28,612 bases of DNA from GCA-2401155 sp045047085 (GTDB taxonomy: Bacteria; Pseudomonadota; Alphaproteobacteria; Rhizobiales; Rhizobiaceae): NCBI GenBank assembly GCA_045047085.1, contig JASFYT010000099.1, forward strand, positions 1 to 28,612. The letters are read 5' to 3'. The position numbers and the translations under genes were made by a program. This document shows, piece by piece, positions 7,196 through 13,917 of the stretch (position 1 is the first letter of the stretch; each line of letters opens with the position of its first letter). The notes under the pieces were generated by a model. That model did not search any database, was not told where the DNA came from, and worked only from the letters and a program-made list of their open reading frames with translations.

Positions 7196-7197
7196 TC

Positions 7198-7431
7198 ATG
7201 GTTGATAAATTCACAGACGACCTAACCGCTACATTGCAAGATTTGCATGATGTTTTATCACCGCACAAGGACGTTGGCCTGCTGATGCCCGTGGATGGTG
7301 TTAAAGGCTTTATGGCGTTGCTCGAAAGCGCAATGCAACTGTCACAGCTTCAATATCAGGAGCTAGATGTCCATCGTCAAATGAATATGGAAATGGTGGA
7401 AAGCGTTGAACGTGCAGGAGGGATGCAATGA
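7198..7431 (+). CDS. Small hypothetical protein after B
   Basis: A 77-aa acidic, helical protein. ATG 7198 lies two bases after the ATPase stop with GGAGG (7186-7190) 7 bases upstream, a strong site. The sequence (FTDDLTATLQDLHDVLSPHK, then VKGFMALLESAMQLSQLQYQ) has heptad-like Leu spacing, so it may form a coiled coil or helical bundle. It ends in an ATGA overlap with the next gene. No family is recognised. Confidence 0.6.
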   Translation: MVDKFTDDLTATLQDLHDVLSPHKDVGLLMPVDGVKGFMALLESAMQLSQLQYQELDVHRQMNMEMVESVERAGGMQ

Positions 7432-7808
7432 CCCGCTGCAAAGCCGAACGCATGCTTGATGTGTTGCTGAATGAAATTGCCAGTTCAGTTGCCGCCCACG
7501 GTGGGGAATTCAAACTAGATGCGGCTGGCACTTTTCAGCTTCATTCCGATTTGGAAGATGTGGTGGACGAGGTCAGGGAAATGGCTTCGCGGCTCGCAAA
7601 GGAGCAAATGCCGCTGCCTTGGCGATTGGCAATTGCTTCACACGAGGCAAACGTTACGGCGTTTCCGGTTATTCCACGCCCAATTCCAAATGATGCTCCG
7701 CAAGTTAATGGCGGCACGATCAACATTGATTGCACCAGCATATTGGTTGGTGCGACCGGGGCAGAATGCATCCTATCGAAATTCAAAACCGAGGAAGAAA
7801 AATCATGA
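7428..7808 (+). CDS. Hypothetical early protein (126 aa)
   Basis: A 126-aa protein in the early operon, overlapping both neighbours by 4 bases. The first 75 residues are helical and acidic (LDVLLNEIASSVAAHGGEF, DLEDVVDEVREMASRLAKEQ). The C-terminal half is proline-rich and then hydrophobic, and is poorly structured by eye. No Gam-like nuclease inhibitor signature is seen, although Gam lies in this part of Mu. Function is unknown. Confidence 0.55.
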   Translation: MTRCKAERMLDVLLNEIASSVAAHGGEFKLDAAGTFQLHSDLEDVVDEVREMASRLAKEQMPLPWRLAIASHEANVTAFPVIPRPIPNDAPQVNGGTINIDCTSILVGATGAECILSKFKTEEEKS

Positions 7809-8482
7809 CTTTACAAGATCACGCAAGAGATAATGACGTTCAAGTTGCCTATGAAAGCCCAATTATTGAAATGAATGGCAACAAGTACATGGAGAACACC
7901 AAAAGTGGTCTTGACCCGATAGAACACATTCCAGCGCAAAGGGTGCTGGAAGATGATTTGGTCAGAAAGATGATTGGTTTCAGCATTGATCTAAATGCAC
8001 GGATCAAAAGATTTCAGGACCATTGCTTTGACGATATCGCCGCATTCGAAGCAATACTGGCCGAGCAGTATCAATCTACAGTGGGCGGCAAAAAGGGTAA
8101 CATTACTCTGCTGTCTTACGACGGCTGCATGAAAGTACAGGTGCAGGTGGCTGACAAGATCGAATTTGGTCCAGAGCTGCAAGTCGCAAAATCCTTGATT
8201 GATGAATGTCTCAATGACTGGGTAAAGGATGGCCGCTCGGAAGTTCGCGCAGTCATCACCCGCGCATTCAACACCGAGAAAGAAGGCCAAGTGAATCGCG
8301 CCGATGTATTCATGTTGCTGCGCTTTGAGTTCGAAGATGAGCGTTGGAAAAAAGCGATGGAAGCGATCAAGGACGCAGTCCGAATTGTTGGCTCAAAAAG
8401 ATACACGCGATTTTACAAGCGCGACAGCCCGACTGGTGATTGGAAAGCCATCACCATCGATCTGGCAAAGGCAGGCGTGTGA
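7805..8482 (+). CDS. DUF3164 family protein
   Basis: A 225-aa protein matching DUF3164, a family found almost only in early operons of Mu-like phages; its function is unknown. Recognisable features are the central helical region with an Asp/Glu/Arg-rich face (NARIKRFQDHCFDDIAAFEA), the stretch NITLLSYDGCMKVQVQVADK and the C-terminal KRYTRFYKRDSPTGDWKAI followed by the end of the protein. ATG 7805 overlaps the previous stop (ATGA) with GAGGAAG 7-13 bases upstream; an in-frame upstream extension to 7730 would overlap the preceding gene by 79 bases. Its end overlaps the next ATG by one base. Confidence 0.85.
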   Translation: MTLQDHARDNDVQVAYESPIIEMNGNKYMENTKSGLDPIEHIPAQRVLEDDLVRKMIGFSIDLNARIKRFQDHCFDDIAAFEAILAEQYQSTVGGKKGNITLLSYDGCMKVQVQVADKIEFGPELQVAKSLIDECLNDWVKDGRSEVRAVITRAFNTEKEGQVNRADVFMLLRFEFEDERWKKAMEAIKDAVRIVGSKRYTRFYKRDSPTGDWKAITIDLAKAGV

Positions 8483-8664
8483 TGGGACAGGAAAAACCAT
8501 CAAGAAAAGACATTGATTGGGCAGTCGATCATTGTGAGCAAGAGGCCGCATTTGCATACGAAATGGGCGGAAGCCATAGCAACGATCTAAAAAATGCTCG
8601 TCGCTTGGAAGTCGTGATTAAGCGGTTGGCGCGTGAAGCTGGATATTCGCAGGAGGCTGCGTAA
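8482..8664 (+). CDS. Small hypothetical protein (60 aa)
   Basis: A 60-aa charged helical protein with start and stop in TGATG and TAATG overlaps to its neighbours, indicating coupled translation. The C-terminal part (SNDLKNARRLEVVIKRLARE) is an amphipathic basic helix. No family is recognised; the operon context is the main support. Confidence 0.6.
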   Translation: MGQEKPSRKDIDWAVDHCEQEAAFAYEMGGSHSNDLKNARRLEVVIKRLAREAGYSQEAA

Positions 8665-9101
8665 TGGTTGCTTATAGCTTCAATGCCATGTTCGTGGCGC
8701 AGGTCGAGGCTGGTGTTAAACGCCAGACTGTTCGCGCTCATCGTAAACGCCATGCACGGGTTGGTGAGCCTATTCAATTGTATCAGGCACAGCGCACCAA
8801 ATGGTGTCGCAAAATTGTTGATCCTGATCCGATCTGCACCAACATCACGCCTATCGATATCAATGTAACCGAGCGTGGTCATTTGATCTCGATGATTTCA
8901 CTTGATGGTATGAAATTGGGCTTAGCAGCCCAAATGGAGTTTGCAAAAAAAGATGGCTTCGATCCGTCAATGCATCCGCCGGAAGCAGGCAACTATATTT
9001 CTACCACCACGCCGCTTTTCTTGATGGGGCAATATTGGTTGGAAAGTCATGGCGCAGGTTTGTTCCACATGGTTGTTATCGAGTGGGAACCACAGTCATG
9101 A
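8664..9101 (+). CDS. ASCH/PUA-like domain protein
   Basis: A 145-aa protein. Its opening region (FVAQVEAGVKRQTVRAHRKR, then HARVGEPIQLY) follows the ASCH pattern, in which an F...I..G.K..T.R segment precedes a G-x-x-hydrophobic beta strand. ASCH domains are PUA-like beta-barrels thought to bind RNA or modified nucleotides. In alphaproteobacterial phages this type recurs with the conserved QTVRAxRKRHARxGE motif and Cys residues (WCRKIVDPDPIC), which are also present here. It is coupled to neighbours by 1- and 4-base overlaps. Substrate and role are unknown; nucleic-acid binding is inferred. Confidence 0.65.
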   Translation: MVAYSFNAMFVAQVEAGVKRQTVRAHRKRHARVGEPIQLYQAQRTKWCRKIVDPDPICTNITPIDINVTERGHLISMISLDGMKLGLAAQMEFAKKDGFDPSMHPPEAGNYISTTTPLFLMGQYWLESHGAGLFHMVVIEWEPQS

Positions 9102-9211
9102 TGCAGCGACATAAAATTTTGTGGGACGGTGTATTGGCTCTATTTTTGGCCTTTGCATCATCTGCCTTTGCAATTTGGATCATCAATTTCCTGATAGGTG
9201 CACTCCAATGA
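9098..9211 (+). CDS. Small single-pass membrane protein (37 aa)
   Basis: A tiny gene linked by ATGA overlaps at both ends. Two consecutive ATGs (9098, 9101) are possible starts. After a short basic N-terminus (MMQRHKILWD) almost the entire remainder is hydrophobic (GVLALFLAFASSAFAIWIIN, then FLIGALQ), consistent with one membrane helix. It could alternatively be a signal-peptide-like segment, since ASSAFA resembles a signal peptidase site, but nothing mature would remain. No family is recognised. Confidence 0.55.
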   Translation: MMQRHKILWDGVLALFLAFASSAFAIWIINFLIGALQ

Positions 9212-9459
9212 ACACACCCGACATGGTCATATTTCACGTACCGGACCTGCTGGAATTTGCAGCGGGTGGCAAGACGGTTGCGGTGCATCGTACCAAAGAA
9301 GCACGCCGGTTTTTTACACATCTGACAAAGCAAGCAAAAGATGATCGTCCAGAGTGGATCATAAGGGCTTTTCAGCAATTCGAAGACAACCCGATGCAAA
9401 CAATTTCCCCGGCTGGTGAACCTGCCGGATTTATCCGAAACGAGGAGATACAATTATGA
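9208..9459 (+). CDS. Hypothetical protein (83 aa)
   Basis: An 83-aa soluble protein starting in an ATGA overlap with the small membrane gene and ending in another with gemA. An in-frame extension to 9121 would overlap the membrane gene almost completely, so ATG 9208 is preferred. The sequence combines a short beta-like start (MVIFHVPDLLEFAAGGKTVA) and a basic helical centre (TKEARRFFTHLTKQAKDDR). Function is not recognised. Confidence 0.58.
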   Translation: MNTPDMVIFHVPDLLEFAAGGKTVAVHRTKEARRFFTHLTKQAKDDRPEWIIRAFQQFEDNPMQTISPAGEPAGFIRNEEIQL

Positions 9460-10106
9460 GTGCCATGAAAGCAATCTATGTTGGTCTGAAACAACTTGGC
9501 ATTGAACAGGAAGATGCGCGAGACCTTTATGAGCGCGTGACCAATGTTCGTTCACTGAAAGAAATGAGTGAAAATCAGCGCGAGAACGTGGTTCAAGAAC
9601 TGCGCGATCAGGGTTTCAAGAAAACTTCAAATGGCCATCGAACGTTGCTCAAAGGCAAATACGCAAAGAAGCTGCAGGCGTTATGGATTGCCTGCTGGAA
9701 CATGGGAATTATCAAACATTCATCCGACGAAGCCCTGCTAGCATTCGTGAAGCGTCAGACCGGACTGGACCACACCAGATTTATGCATCACGCGGGTGAC
9801 GCAGAAAAGGTTATTGAAGCCTTGAAAGGGATGCTAGCGCGTGAGGGTGTGGACTGGACCAAGGATGCCACCACGCACGATTTTTATAAGCTGCCGGGAT
9901 ACAAAATTGCGGTTGCGCAGTGGGAGAAACTGCTAAAGCGCAATAACGAGGGCAATGGTTTTGTCTTTCTGTCTACTGACAACTGGATGGCGTTTCAAAC
10001 GTTCGCATTTCAGCAATCAGGAAATGCCGACCCTGACAATTTCAGTCATGCCGACTGGATACCTGTCATGAATTCCCTTGGCAGACAAATCAGGGAAGCG
10101 GTTTGA
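9456..10106 (+). CDS. gemA: GemA-like regulatory protein (DUF1018)
   Basis: A 216-aa protein of the GemA family. In Mu, GemA/Mor-region genes affect host gene expression and DNA supercoiling. Family features are the N-terminal helix (IYVGLKQLGIEQEDARDLYE), the RSLKEMSENQRENVVQELRD segment and the central KLQALWIACWNMGII followed by the hallmark AFVKRQTG. Length suits the family. It lies upstream of the Mor/C-like regulator, as in Mu. Its biochemical activity is not established. Confidence 0.88.
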   Translation: MSAMKAIYVGLKQLGIEQEDARDLYERVTNVRSLKEMSENQRENVVQELRDQGFKKTSNGHRTLLKGKYAKKLQALWIACWNMGIIKHSSDEALLAFVKRQTGLDHTRFMHHAGDAEKVIEALKGMLAREGVDWTKDATTHDFYKLPGYKIAVAQWEKLLKRNNEGNGFVFLSTDNWMAFQTFAFQQSGNADPDNFSHADWIPVMNSLGRQIREAV

Positions 10107-10399
10107 TGGCATACATCGAAAAAATGGAACTCTGCCATGGCATTGTCGCTCGCTGTCCCCATTGCCGTGAAAGCCACGGGTTTCAATCCGGTGACTTCAA
10201 AATCGAAAGCACACCGCAATTGATCGTTGCTACAGACAAAGAAGGTTATTGTCGCGACTGGCCGGAGACCGAATACATCATGGTCGTTTGTGAGCATTGT
10301 CAAAGGCTCATTGCACTCAGCTTCGACCTGCATGAGACCGAAGCAGTGCCATGCCGTTCTACCGCCGATCTTCGCTACCTAGAAAGTATGGGGCTTTAA
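10106..10399 (+). CDS. Zinc-ribbon-like hypothetical protein
   Basis: A 97-aa protein with two CxxC pairs (ARCPHCRE near residue 16 and VCEHCQR near residue 63) that could bind one zinc ion, and several extra Cys and His residues. ATG 10106 shares one base with the gemA stop; a TTG at 10103 would add one residue. Zinc ribbons often mediate nucleic-acid or protein contacts. No named family is recognised. Confidence 0.6.
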   Translation: MAYIEKMELCHGIVARCPHCRESHGFQSGDFKIESTPQLIVATDKEGYCRDWPETEYIMVVCEHCQRLIALSFDLHETEAVPCRSTADLRYLESMGL

Positions 10400-10401
10400 C
10401 A

Positions 10402-10809
10402 ATGACCCCTGCAGCAAGAATTCGAACTTTGGAAAAAGAGAACGCCGCACTTCGCGTGTCCAATGAGACATTAATTGAAGAGTTGAAACTGCTGGAAAAA
10501 CCGCTTGAGCAAGAGGCTTGGTTTCCTGATCCTGACTTGAATATCCCTGCAAAGGAAATTGCAGTTTGCCGTGCATTTCTTAATTGGAGTTATCCAACTG
10601 CAGATCAAATTTATGAAGAATGTTATGGTCTGGATGAATGTGATATTTCCATAAATTCTGTCCAGAGCCACATATCTAAACTGCGAATAAGACTTGCCCC
10701 ATTTGGCATTTCAATCGGTGTCAACCGTGGCGTTGGATATGTGATGCCAAAAGCTGATGTGGAAACACTTAGAGGTTTGAGCGACCTTCAAGGCAGGTCG
10801 CCAAAGTGA
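10402..10809 (+). CDS. Winged-helix (OmpR/PhoB-type) DNA-binding protein
   Basis: A 135-aa protein. Residues 1-35 form a coiled-coil-like dimerisation helix (IRTLEKENAALRVSNETLIE). Residues about 50-118 match a trans_reg_C winged helix: a recognition-helix region (SINSVQSHISKLRIRLAPFG) followed by the wing motif GVNRGVGYVMP, the typical RGxGY ending of OmpR-type domains. No receiver domain is present, so phosphorylation control is unlikely. It lies immediately before the Mor/C-like gene (GTGA overlap), so the two may act together in the middle-to-late switch. Its target is unknown. Confidence 0.75.
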   Translation: MTPAARIRTLEKENAALRVSNETLIEELKLLEKPLEQEAWFPDPDLNIPAKEIAVCRAFLNWSYPTADQIYEECYGLDECDISINSVQSHISKLRIRLAPFGISIGVNRGVGYVMPKADVETLRGLSDLQGRSPK

Positions 10810-11174
10810 CAAACCCGATCCCTGCCCATTTGAAACCCTATGTTGATATTCTCGGTAAAACGCTTGCCGCAGAATTCTTCTTGGCGTTTGGCGGAGCTGA
10901 AATTTATTTGGCAAAAAAACCGACAGAAGTCAGCATGGTTGCGCAGATGATAGGTGTAGAAAAAGTAGGTAAGCTGGCAAAGGAATTGGGCGGGATGCAT
11001 GCGAAGGTTCCACTGGCAAAAAGGTGGTCTGCCGAGCATTATTTATCGCAGGGATGGTCAATTGCAAAAATTGCCCGTAGTGTCCGCGCAGATATGGCAA
11101 CGGTTCGCCGTTGGCTTGGGCCGGGACCATCAAGTCGGCAAATGGATATGTTTGAGAAATCGAACAACCTCTAA
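10806..11174 (+). CDS. Mor/C-like transcription activator
   Basis: A 122-aa protein that closes the early/middle operon, the place of mor and C in Mu. It has the FGGAEIYLAKKP region resembling the GGxxxYIP motif of Mor/C dimerisation domains, and a C-terminal HTH (GWSIAKIARSVRADMATVRR). Mor and C activate the middle and late promoters by recruiting RNA polymerase at weak -35 sites. Start is GTG 10806, overlapping the upstream stop. The stop codon lies inside the first late-promoter element, which it is the best candidate to bind. Only one clear Mor/C-type gene is present. Confidence 0.72.
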   Translation: MTNPIPAHLKPYVDILGKTLAAEFFLAFGGAEIYLAKKPTEVSMVAQMIGVEKVGKLAKELGGMHAKVPLAKRWSAEHYLSQGWSIAKIARSVRADMATVRRWLGPGPSSRQMDMFEKSNNL

Positions 11175-11200
11175 CCCACGCGCCTGCGTGGGCGGTATAG
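11171..11200 (+). promoter_or_regulatory. Late-promoter element, copy 1 (lysis operon)
   Basis: A 30-bp element whose core is the perfect dyad CCCACGC-N4-GCGTGGG (11175-11192) followed by CGGTATAG. It matches copy 2 (18851-18880) at 28 of 30 positions. It precedes the lysis gene, as Mu Plys does. Without a U run it is not an intrinsic terminator. A TATAGA at 11196 may be a -10, but in Mu C-dependent promoters the -10 lies further downstream, so the start site is uncertain. Confidence 0.65.
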
Positions 11201-11212
11201 AAATCCCAAAAT

Positions 11213-11255
11213 GACCATTCTGCAAATCAGGAAATTCACTGATTTGAAAGTGGTC
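11213..11255 (+). other. Two-part stem-loop in the lysis leader
   Basis: AAATCAG (11224-11230) pairs with CTGATTT (11239-11245) around an 8-base loop, and GACCA (11213-11217) can close an outer stem with TGGTC (11251-11255). The structure lies just downstream of the late-promoter element and just before the possible leader peptide. It could control translation or RNA stability, or be part of a promoter-proximal binding site. No terminator U run follows. Confidence 0.4.
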
Positions 11256-11257
11256 TT

Positions 11258-11305
11258 ATGGTTGATCCCCTCAACTTCACAACACCAGTTATCGCAGACA
11301 CATGA
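11258..11305 (+). CDS. Possible 15-aa leader peptide before the lysis gene
   Basis: The reading frame MVDPLNFTTPVIADT starts at ATG 11258 and stops in an ATGA overlap with the lysis gene start at 11302. The lysis gene itself has no clear ribosome site, so translation might be coupled through this peptide. The overlap could be coincidental, and the leader ATG also has only a weak upstream purine stretch. Confidence 0.3.
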   Translation: MVDPLNFTTPVIADT

Positions 11306-13050
11306 ACCAAGGCACACTCATAGCCTTGCGCGGTATTGGTAATCAGCTTTGGTCCAAAGGCATAGACGATTTTGCCAACATGATGGCTGATCGTGGTTGG
11401 TTTAAGTTTATTGGCAATCATTACGAACGGTCAAAAGCCCTAGAGTTTTTGAGGTCTAATGACTGTCCACGGCCAATTGTATTTATGGGCCATTCAATGG
11501 GTGTCGATACCATTGATGATCTGGCTGAAGAATGGGGCAGAGCTATTGATTTGTTCGTTTCCATCGGTAGTGCATGGCCGGAAATTGTCCCCGATAATGT
11601 CAAACGAGTTTTGAGCATCGACGCTGAAACAGGCGGTCGTTTTCACGTCAAGGGTGGCGATGTGAATGACCAAGTGATTATCCCCGACACAACCCACACA
11701 TCTGTTGATGATGCACCTGCACTTCACAAATTGGTGCGTGAAGCAATGGAGAAACTTGTGAGTGATAAATCCACCTTGCCAGTTGTGCCGGTTCATCCGC
11801 TGCACAATTCCATTTTGAAAGATTATGAAGCCACTTGGCAGCATTTCATGGACGCTGATAATGAACCGCCCCGGCAAAAAGCGTGGCAGGAGGCGTTCTT
11901 TGCAAGTGTGCGTGGCAGTGTTCTCAAGCCTCTTAGTCAAAGCCAAGTTGATGGCCTGAAAACTATGGTGTTCATCTGGCGGCTGTTTTACTCGAAATAT
12001 CAGATTGCCTTTTTTGCTGGTGTGGCCGGACAATCGGTGAAGGAAACCGGCGGTAAAATGGTCGCCGTTAGAGAGACTTTCGCAGATAGTGATGCGCAGG
12101 CAGTAGCCCGGCTGGAAAGTGCATGGGCGAAAGGGCAATTGCAGGCTGTGGGTGTGCGTGATCCCTACTGGCGCGATGAGGGTCTTGGCAATGGTTTTGG
12201 CCGTGGGATTATCCAGCTCTCACGCGATAGTGGCTATCGCAAAGCGATGGCGATGCTTTGGGATACGCTCCAAATAAAAGTCAACATGGTGCAGGATTAC
12301 AATCTGGCACTCGACCCGTTGGTTTCAGCAATTGTGGCCTTTGGCGGTTGTATCCATGGCACTTTCACATCAACCAAATTTTCTGATTATGTCCGTGAAG
12401 ATGGTTCGTTTGATTTCTACAATGCACGTTCTGTCGTGAATGGCGACAAGCGCAGGGTTGGTAAGGAAATCGAACAAGATTGCAACTCGTTTTTGAGCGC
12501 CCTTCAGGACGCCGAACGTGCAGCACCGGGATGGTTGGCCCTTGAAATTGAACCAGAGCCGACAGAGCCGGTTCCTGTTGATCCTTTGCCCGTTCCCAGT
12601 GGTGAGTTGACACTTGAAAACCTTCGCACTTGGCCATCACCCGATTTGATGGCAGCAGGCGTGAAGGCATCTGATTTGAACAAGCTTGTCCTGATTGTTC
12701 TGCAGGAGCGCGACAATCCCGAAATTCAAACCAAGGCGGCAATCTTGCTGCCGCAAAACGAGGTAGAAACTATGACTGCACTTACAGGAACAAAACATGT
12801 TCTCAAATCAAAACGTATTTGGGGATTGTTGGGTGTACTGATCGGAACCTTCGTTCCGGGCGCACAGCCAGTGATTGATATGCTTTCTCCAGAAGTCATC
12901 GGTGCAGCCCCCGAAGTGGCCGATCAGCTGAAAGAAAATGGCAAAAATGTCGCAGAAGCAATCAGGCTTGTCTTTACAGGATTAAGTGCGCTGTGGGCTC
13001 TCTACGGAAGCTATGTCGCCAAGGAAAAGCTGACAGTGTCCTTGAAGTAA
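11302..13050 (+). CDS. Multidomain lysis protein: serine hydrolase, lysozyme-like, membrane tail
   Basis: An unusually long (582 aa) lysis-position protein. Residues about 1-155 look like an alpha/beta hydrolase with a GHSMG nucleophile elbow (Ser65) and candidate His132 or His142. Residues about 195-405 look like a GH19/lysozyme-like peptidoglycan hydrolase: FFAGVAGQSVKETGG with candidate catalytic Glu248, GRGIIQLSRDSGY (300-312) and VNGDKRRVGKEIEQDCNSFL. A Pro/Glu linker (about 415-434) follows. Residues 491-582 carry two hydrophobic stretches (WGLLGVLIGTFVPG and LVFTGLSALWALYGSYV) typical of small holin-like phage proteins. Ester cleavage plus glycan cleavage plus membrane insertion is inferred. 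Start ATG 11302 is the first in frame. Domain identities are by motif only. Confidence 0.72.
   Translation: MNQGTLIALRGIGNQLWSKGIDDFANMMADRGWFKFIGNHYERSKALEFLRSNDCPRPIVFMGHSMGVDTIDDLAEEWGRAIDLFVSIGSAWPEIVPDNVKRVLSIDAETGGRFHVKGGDVNDQVIIPDTTHTSVDDAPALHKLVREAMEKLVSDKSTLPVVPVHPLHNSILKDYEATWQHFMDADNEPPRQKAWQEAFFASVRGSVLKPLSQSQVDGLKTMVFIWRLFYSKYQIAFFAGVAGQSVKETGGKMVAVRETFADSDAQAVARLESAWAKGQLQAVGVRDPYWRDEGLGNGFGRGIIQLSRDSGYRKAMAMLWDTLQIKVNMVQDYNLALDPLVSAIVAFGGCIHGTFTSTKFSDYVREDGSFDFYNARSVVNGDKRRVGKEIEQDCNSFLSALQDAERAAPGWLALEIEPEPTEPVPVDPLPVPSGELTLENLRTWPSPDLMAAGVKASDLNKLVLIVLQERDNPEIQTKAAILLPQNEVETMTALTGTKHVLKSKRIWGLLGVLIGTFVPGAQPVIDMLSPEVIGAAPEVADQLKENGKNVAEAIRLVFTGLSALWALYGSYVAKEKLTVSLK
12772..13050 (+). 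CDS. Nested in-frame holin-like membrane protein
   Basis: An internal ATG (residue 491 of the lysis protein) has GAGG (12760-12763) 8 bases upstream and would yield a separate 92-aa protein. The product starts MTALTGTKHVLKSKRIWG and has two predicted membrane segments, separated by an acidic loop containing PEVADQLKENG, then a basic tail. Independent small phage proteins of this design are common in alphaproteobacterial lysis cassettes. It may be made in addition to the fusion, giving a holin and a lysin from one frame. Confidence 0.5.
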   Translation: MTALTGTKHVLKSKRIWGLLGVLIGTFVPGAQPVIDMLSPEVIGAAPEVADQLKENGKNVAEAIRLVFTGLSALWALYGSYVAKEKLTVSLK

Positions 13051-13059
13051 TCCGAATAC

Positions 13060-13094
13060 CTAGCGCTGCATGCTCATACGCTGTGTAGCGCTAG
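13060..13094. other. Inverted repeat after the lysis gene
   Basis: CTAGCGCT (13060-13067) and AGCGCTAG (13087-13094) form an 8-bp perfect stem with a 19-base loop, ending in a short TTT. It lies in the 77-bp gap between the lysis gene and the next small gene. It may act as a weak terminator, an mRNA-stability element or a protein site. The loop is long for an intrinsic terminator. Confidence 0.4.
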
Positions 13095-13127
13095 TTTCCA
13101 AACAGACGCATTCAGGAGGCCGCTAGA

Positions 13128-13289
13128 GTGGCAATGAACAAGCAGACCAAAAGGCTGGTTTTAACCGGTGGATTTTTCGCCATTGTCGCCGCATGGGCGC
13201 TGTTTGTGGCACTGGTGACAATCACCGATAAGCGATTGCCGGGGCGCGATGCCATTGGCGATTTGCCCGTATTCGAGCGGGAGAATTAG
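13128..13289 (+). CDS. Small membrane-anchored protein in the lysis region
   Basis: A 53-aa protein from GTG 13128, chosen because AGGAGG (13114-13119) is 8 bases upstream; an ATG two codons later is 14 bases away. A basic N-terminus (MAMNKQTKRL) is followed by one membrane helix (GGFFAIVAAWALFVALVTI) and a polar C-terminal tail of about 24 residues (KRLPGRDAIGDLPVFEREN). The topology suits an inner-membrane spanin-like or accessory lysis protein, but no lipobox or coiled-coil partner is evident. The next gene starts 4 bases after its stop. Confidence 0.58.
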   Translation: MAMNKQTKRLVLTGGFFAIVAAWALFVALVTITDKRLPGRDAIGDLPVFEREN

Positions 13290-13292
13290 ACT

Positions 13293-13619
13293 GTGGACGT
13301 AGTATTATTTCAAAAAACATTGAGTGCTGTTTCGATTTTGATATCACTCGGCGTTCTTTTTTACGCATGGTTCACAGCTCGCTCCAAAGTCAATGAAGAA
13401 CATTTGAAGTCAGTCGACCTGATTTTGGATGATCACAAAACCAGAATTCAGGAAATGGAAGGTGAGCTGAAACACTTACCGGGCAAGGATGATGTAACCG
13501 ATCTCAAACTTACGATATCGGAACTAAAGGGTGTGGTGGGACGCATGGATGAAAGCATGAAAAACGTCCAGCGCGGCATGAATAATGTCACCGAGTTTCT
13601 GCTGAAAGAGAAAAAGTAA
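13293..13619 (+). CDS. DUF2730 family protein (Mu gp25-like)
   Basis: A 108-aa protein. It has an N-terminal membrane helix (VSILISLGVLFYAWFTARSK) and a long coiled-coil tail (LILDDHKTRIQEMEGELKHL to MDESMKNVQRGMNNV), the design of DUF2730 proteins that precede the terminase genes in Mu-like phages. The coiled coil on a membrane anchor is compatible with a lysis or i-spanin-type role, but function is not established. GTG start at 13293 has a GGGAG 9 bases upstream. Confidence 0.75.
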   Translation: MDVVLFQKTLSAVSILISLGVLFYAWFTARSKVNEEHLKSVDLILDDHKTRIQEMEGELKHLPGKDDVTDLKLTISELKGVVGRMDESMKNVQRGMNNVTEFLLKEKK

Positions 13620-13620
13620 A

Positions 13621-13914
13621 ATGGATTACAGTGAACATTTAGCACAAGATGCCCGCCTGATTATTTTGCGCGAACTGATGAAACAAAATTCCGGTAGTCT
13701 CAACGAAACCATTTTGACTGTCGTGCTGGATAGCTTCGGCCATCGACAATCCCGCGAGTGGGTTCAAACGCAACTGAACAAAATGAAAGATTTGGGAGCT
13801 GTGACAGTTCTGGATGCTGGTGTTTTGGTTGCAACGATTACCAGAGCCGGAATTGACCATGTTGAACGCCGGTCTTTAATTTCGGGCATTGCCAAACCTT
13901 CACCGGAGGTTTGA
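13621..13914 (+). CDS. Small winged-helix phage protein (VpaChn25_0724-like)
   Basis: A 97-aa protein found between DUF2730 and DUF3486 genes in Mu-like phages (Mu gp26 position). The sequence has a winged-HTH character: DARLIILRELMKQNSG, then RQSREWVQTQLNKMKDLGAV and TITRAGIDHVERRS. It may help recognise DNA during packaging or regulate late genes; both are inference. The ATG follows the previous stop after a single base (TAAAATG). Confidence 0.75.
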   Translation: MDYSEHLAQDARLIILRELMKQNSGSLNETILTVVLDSFGHRQSREWVQTQLNKMKDLGAVTVLDAGVLVATITRAGIDHVERRSLISGIAKPSPEV

Positions 13915-13917
13915 TAA

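Noticed and set aside
11175..11192. CCCACGC/GCGTGGG dyad as an intrinsic terminator of the early operon
   Set aside because: No U run follows, and a nearly identical copy lies in front of the head operon with no gene ending beside it.
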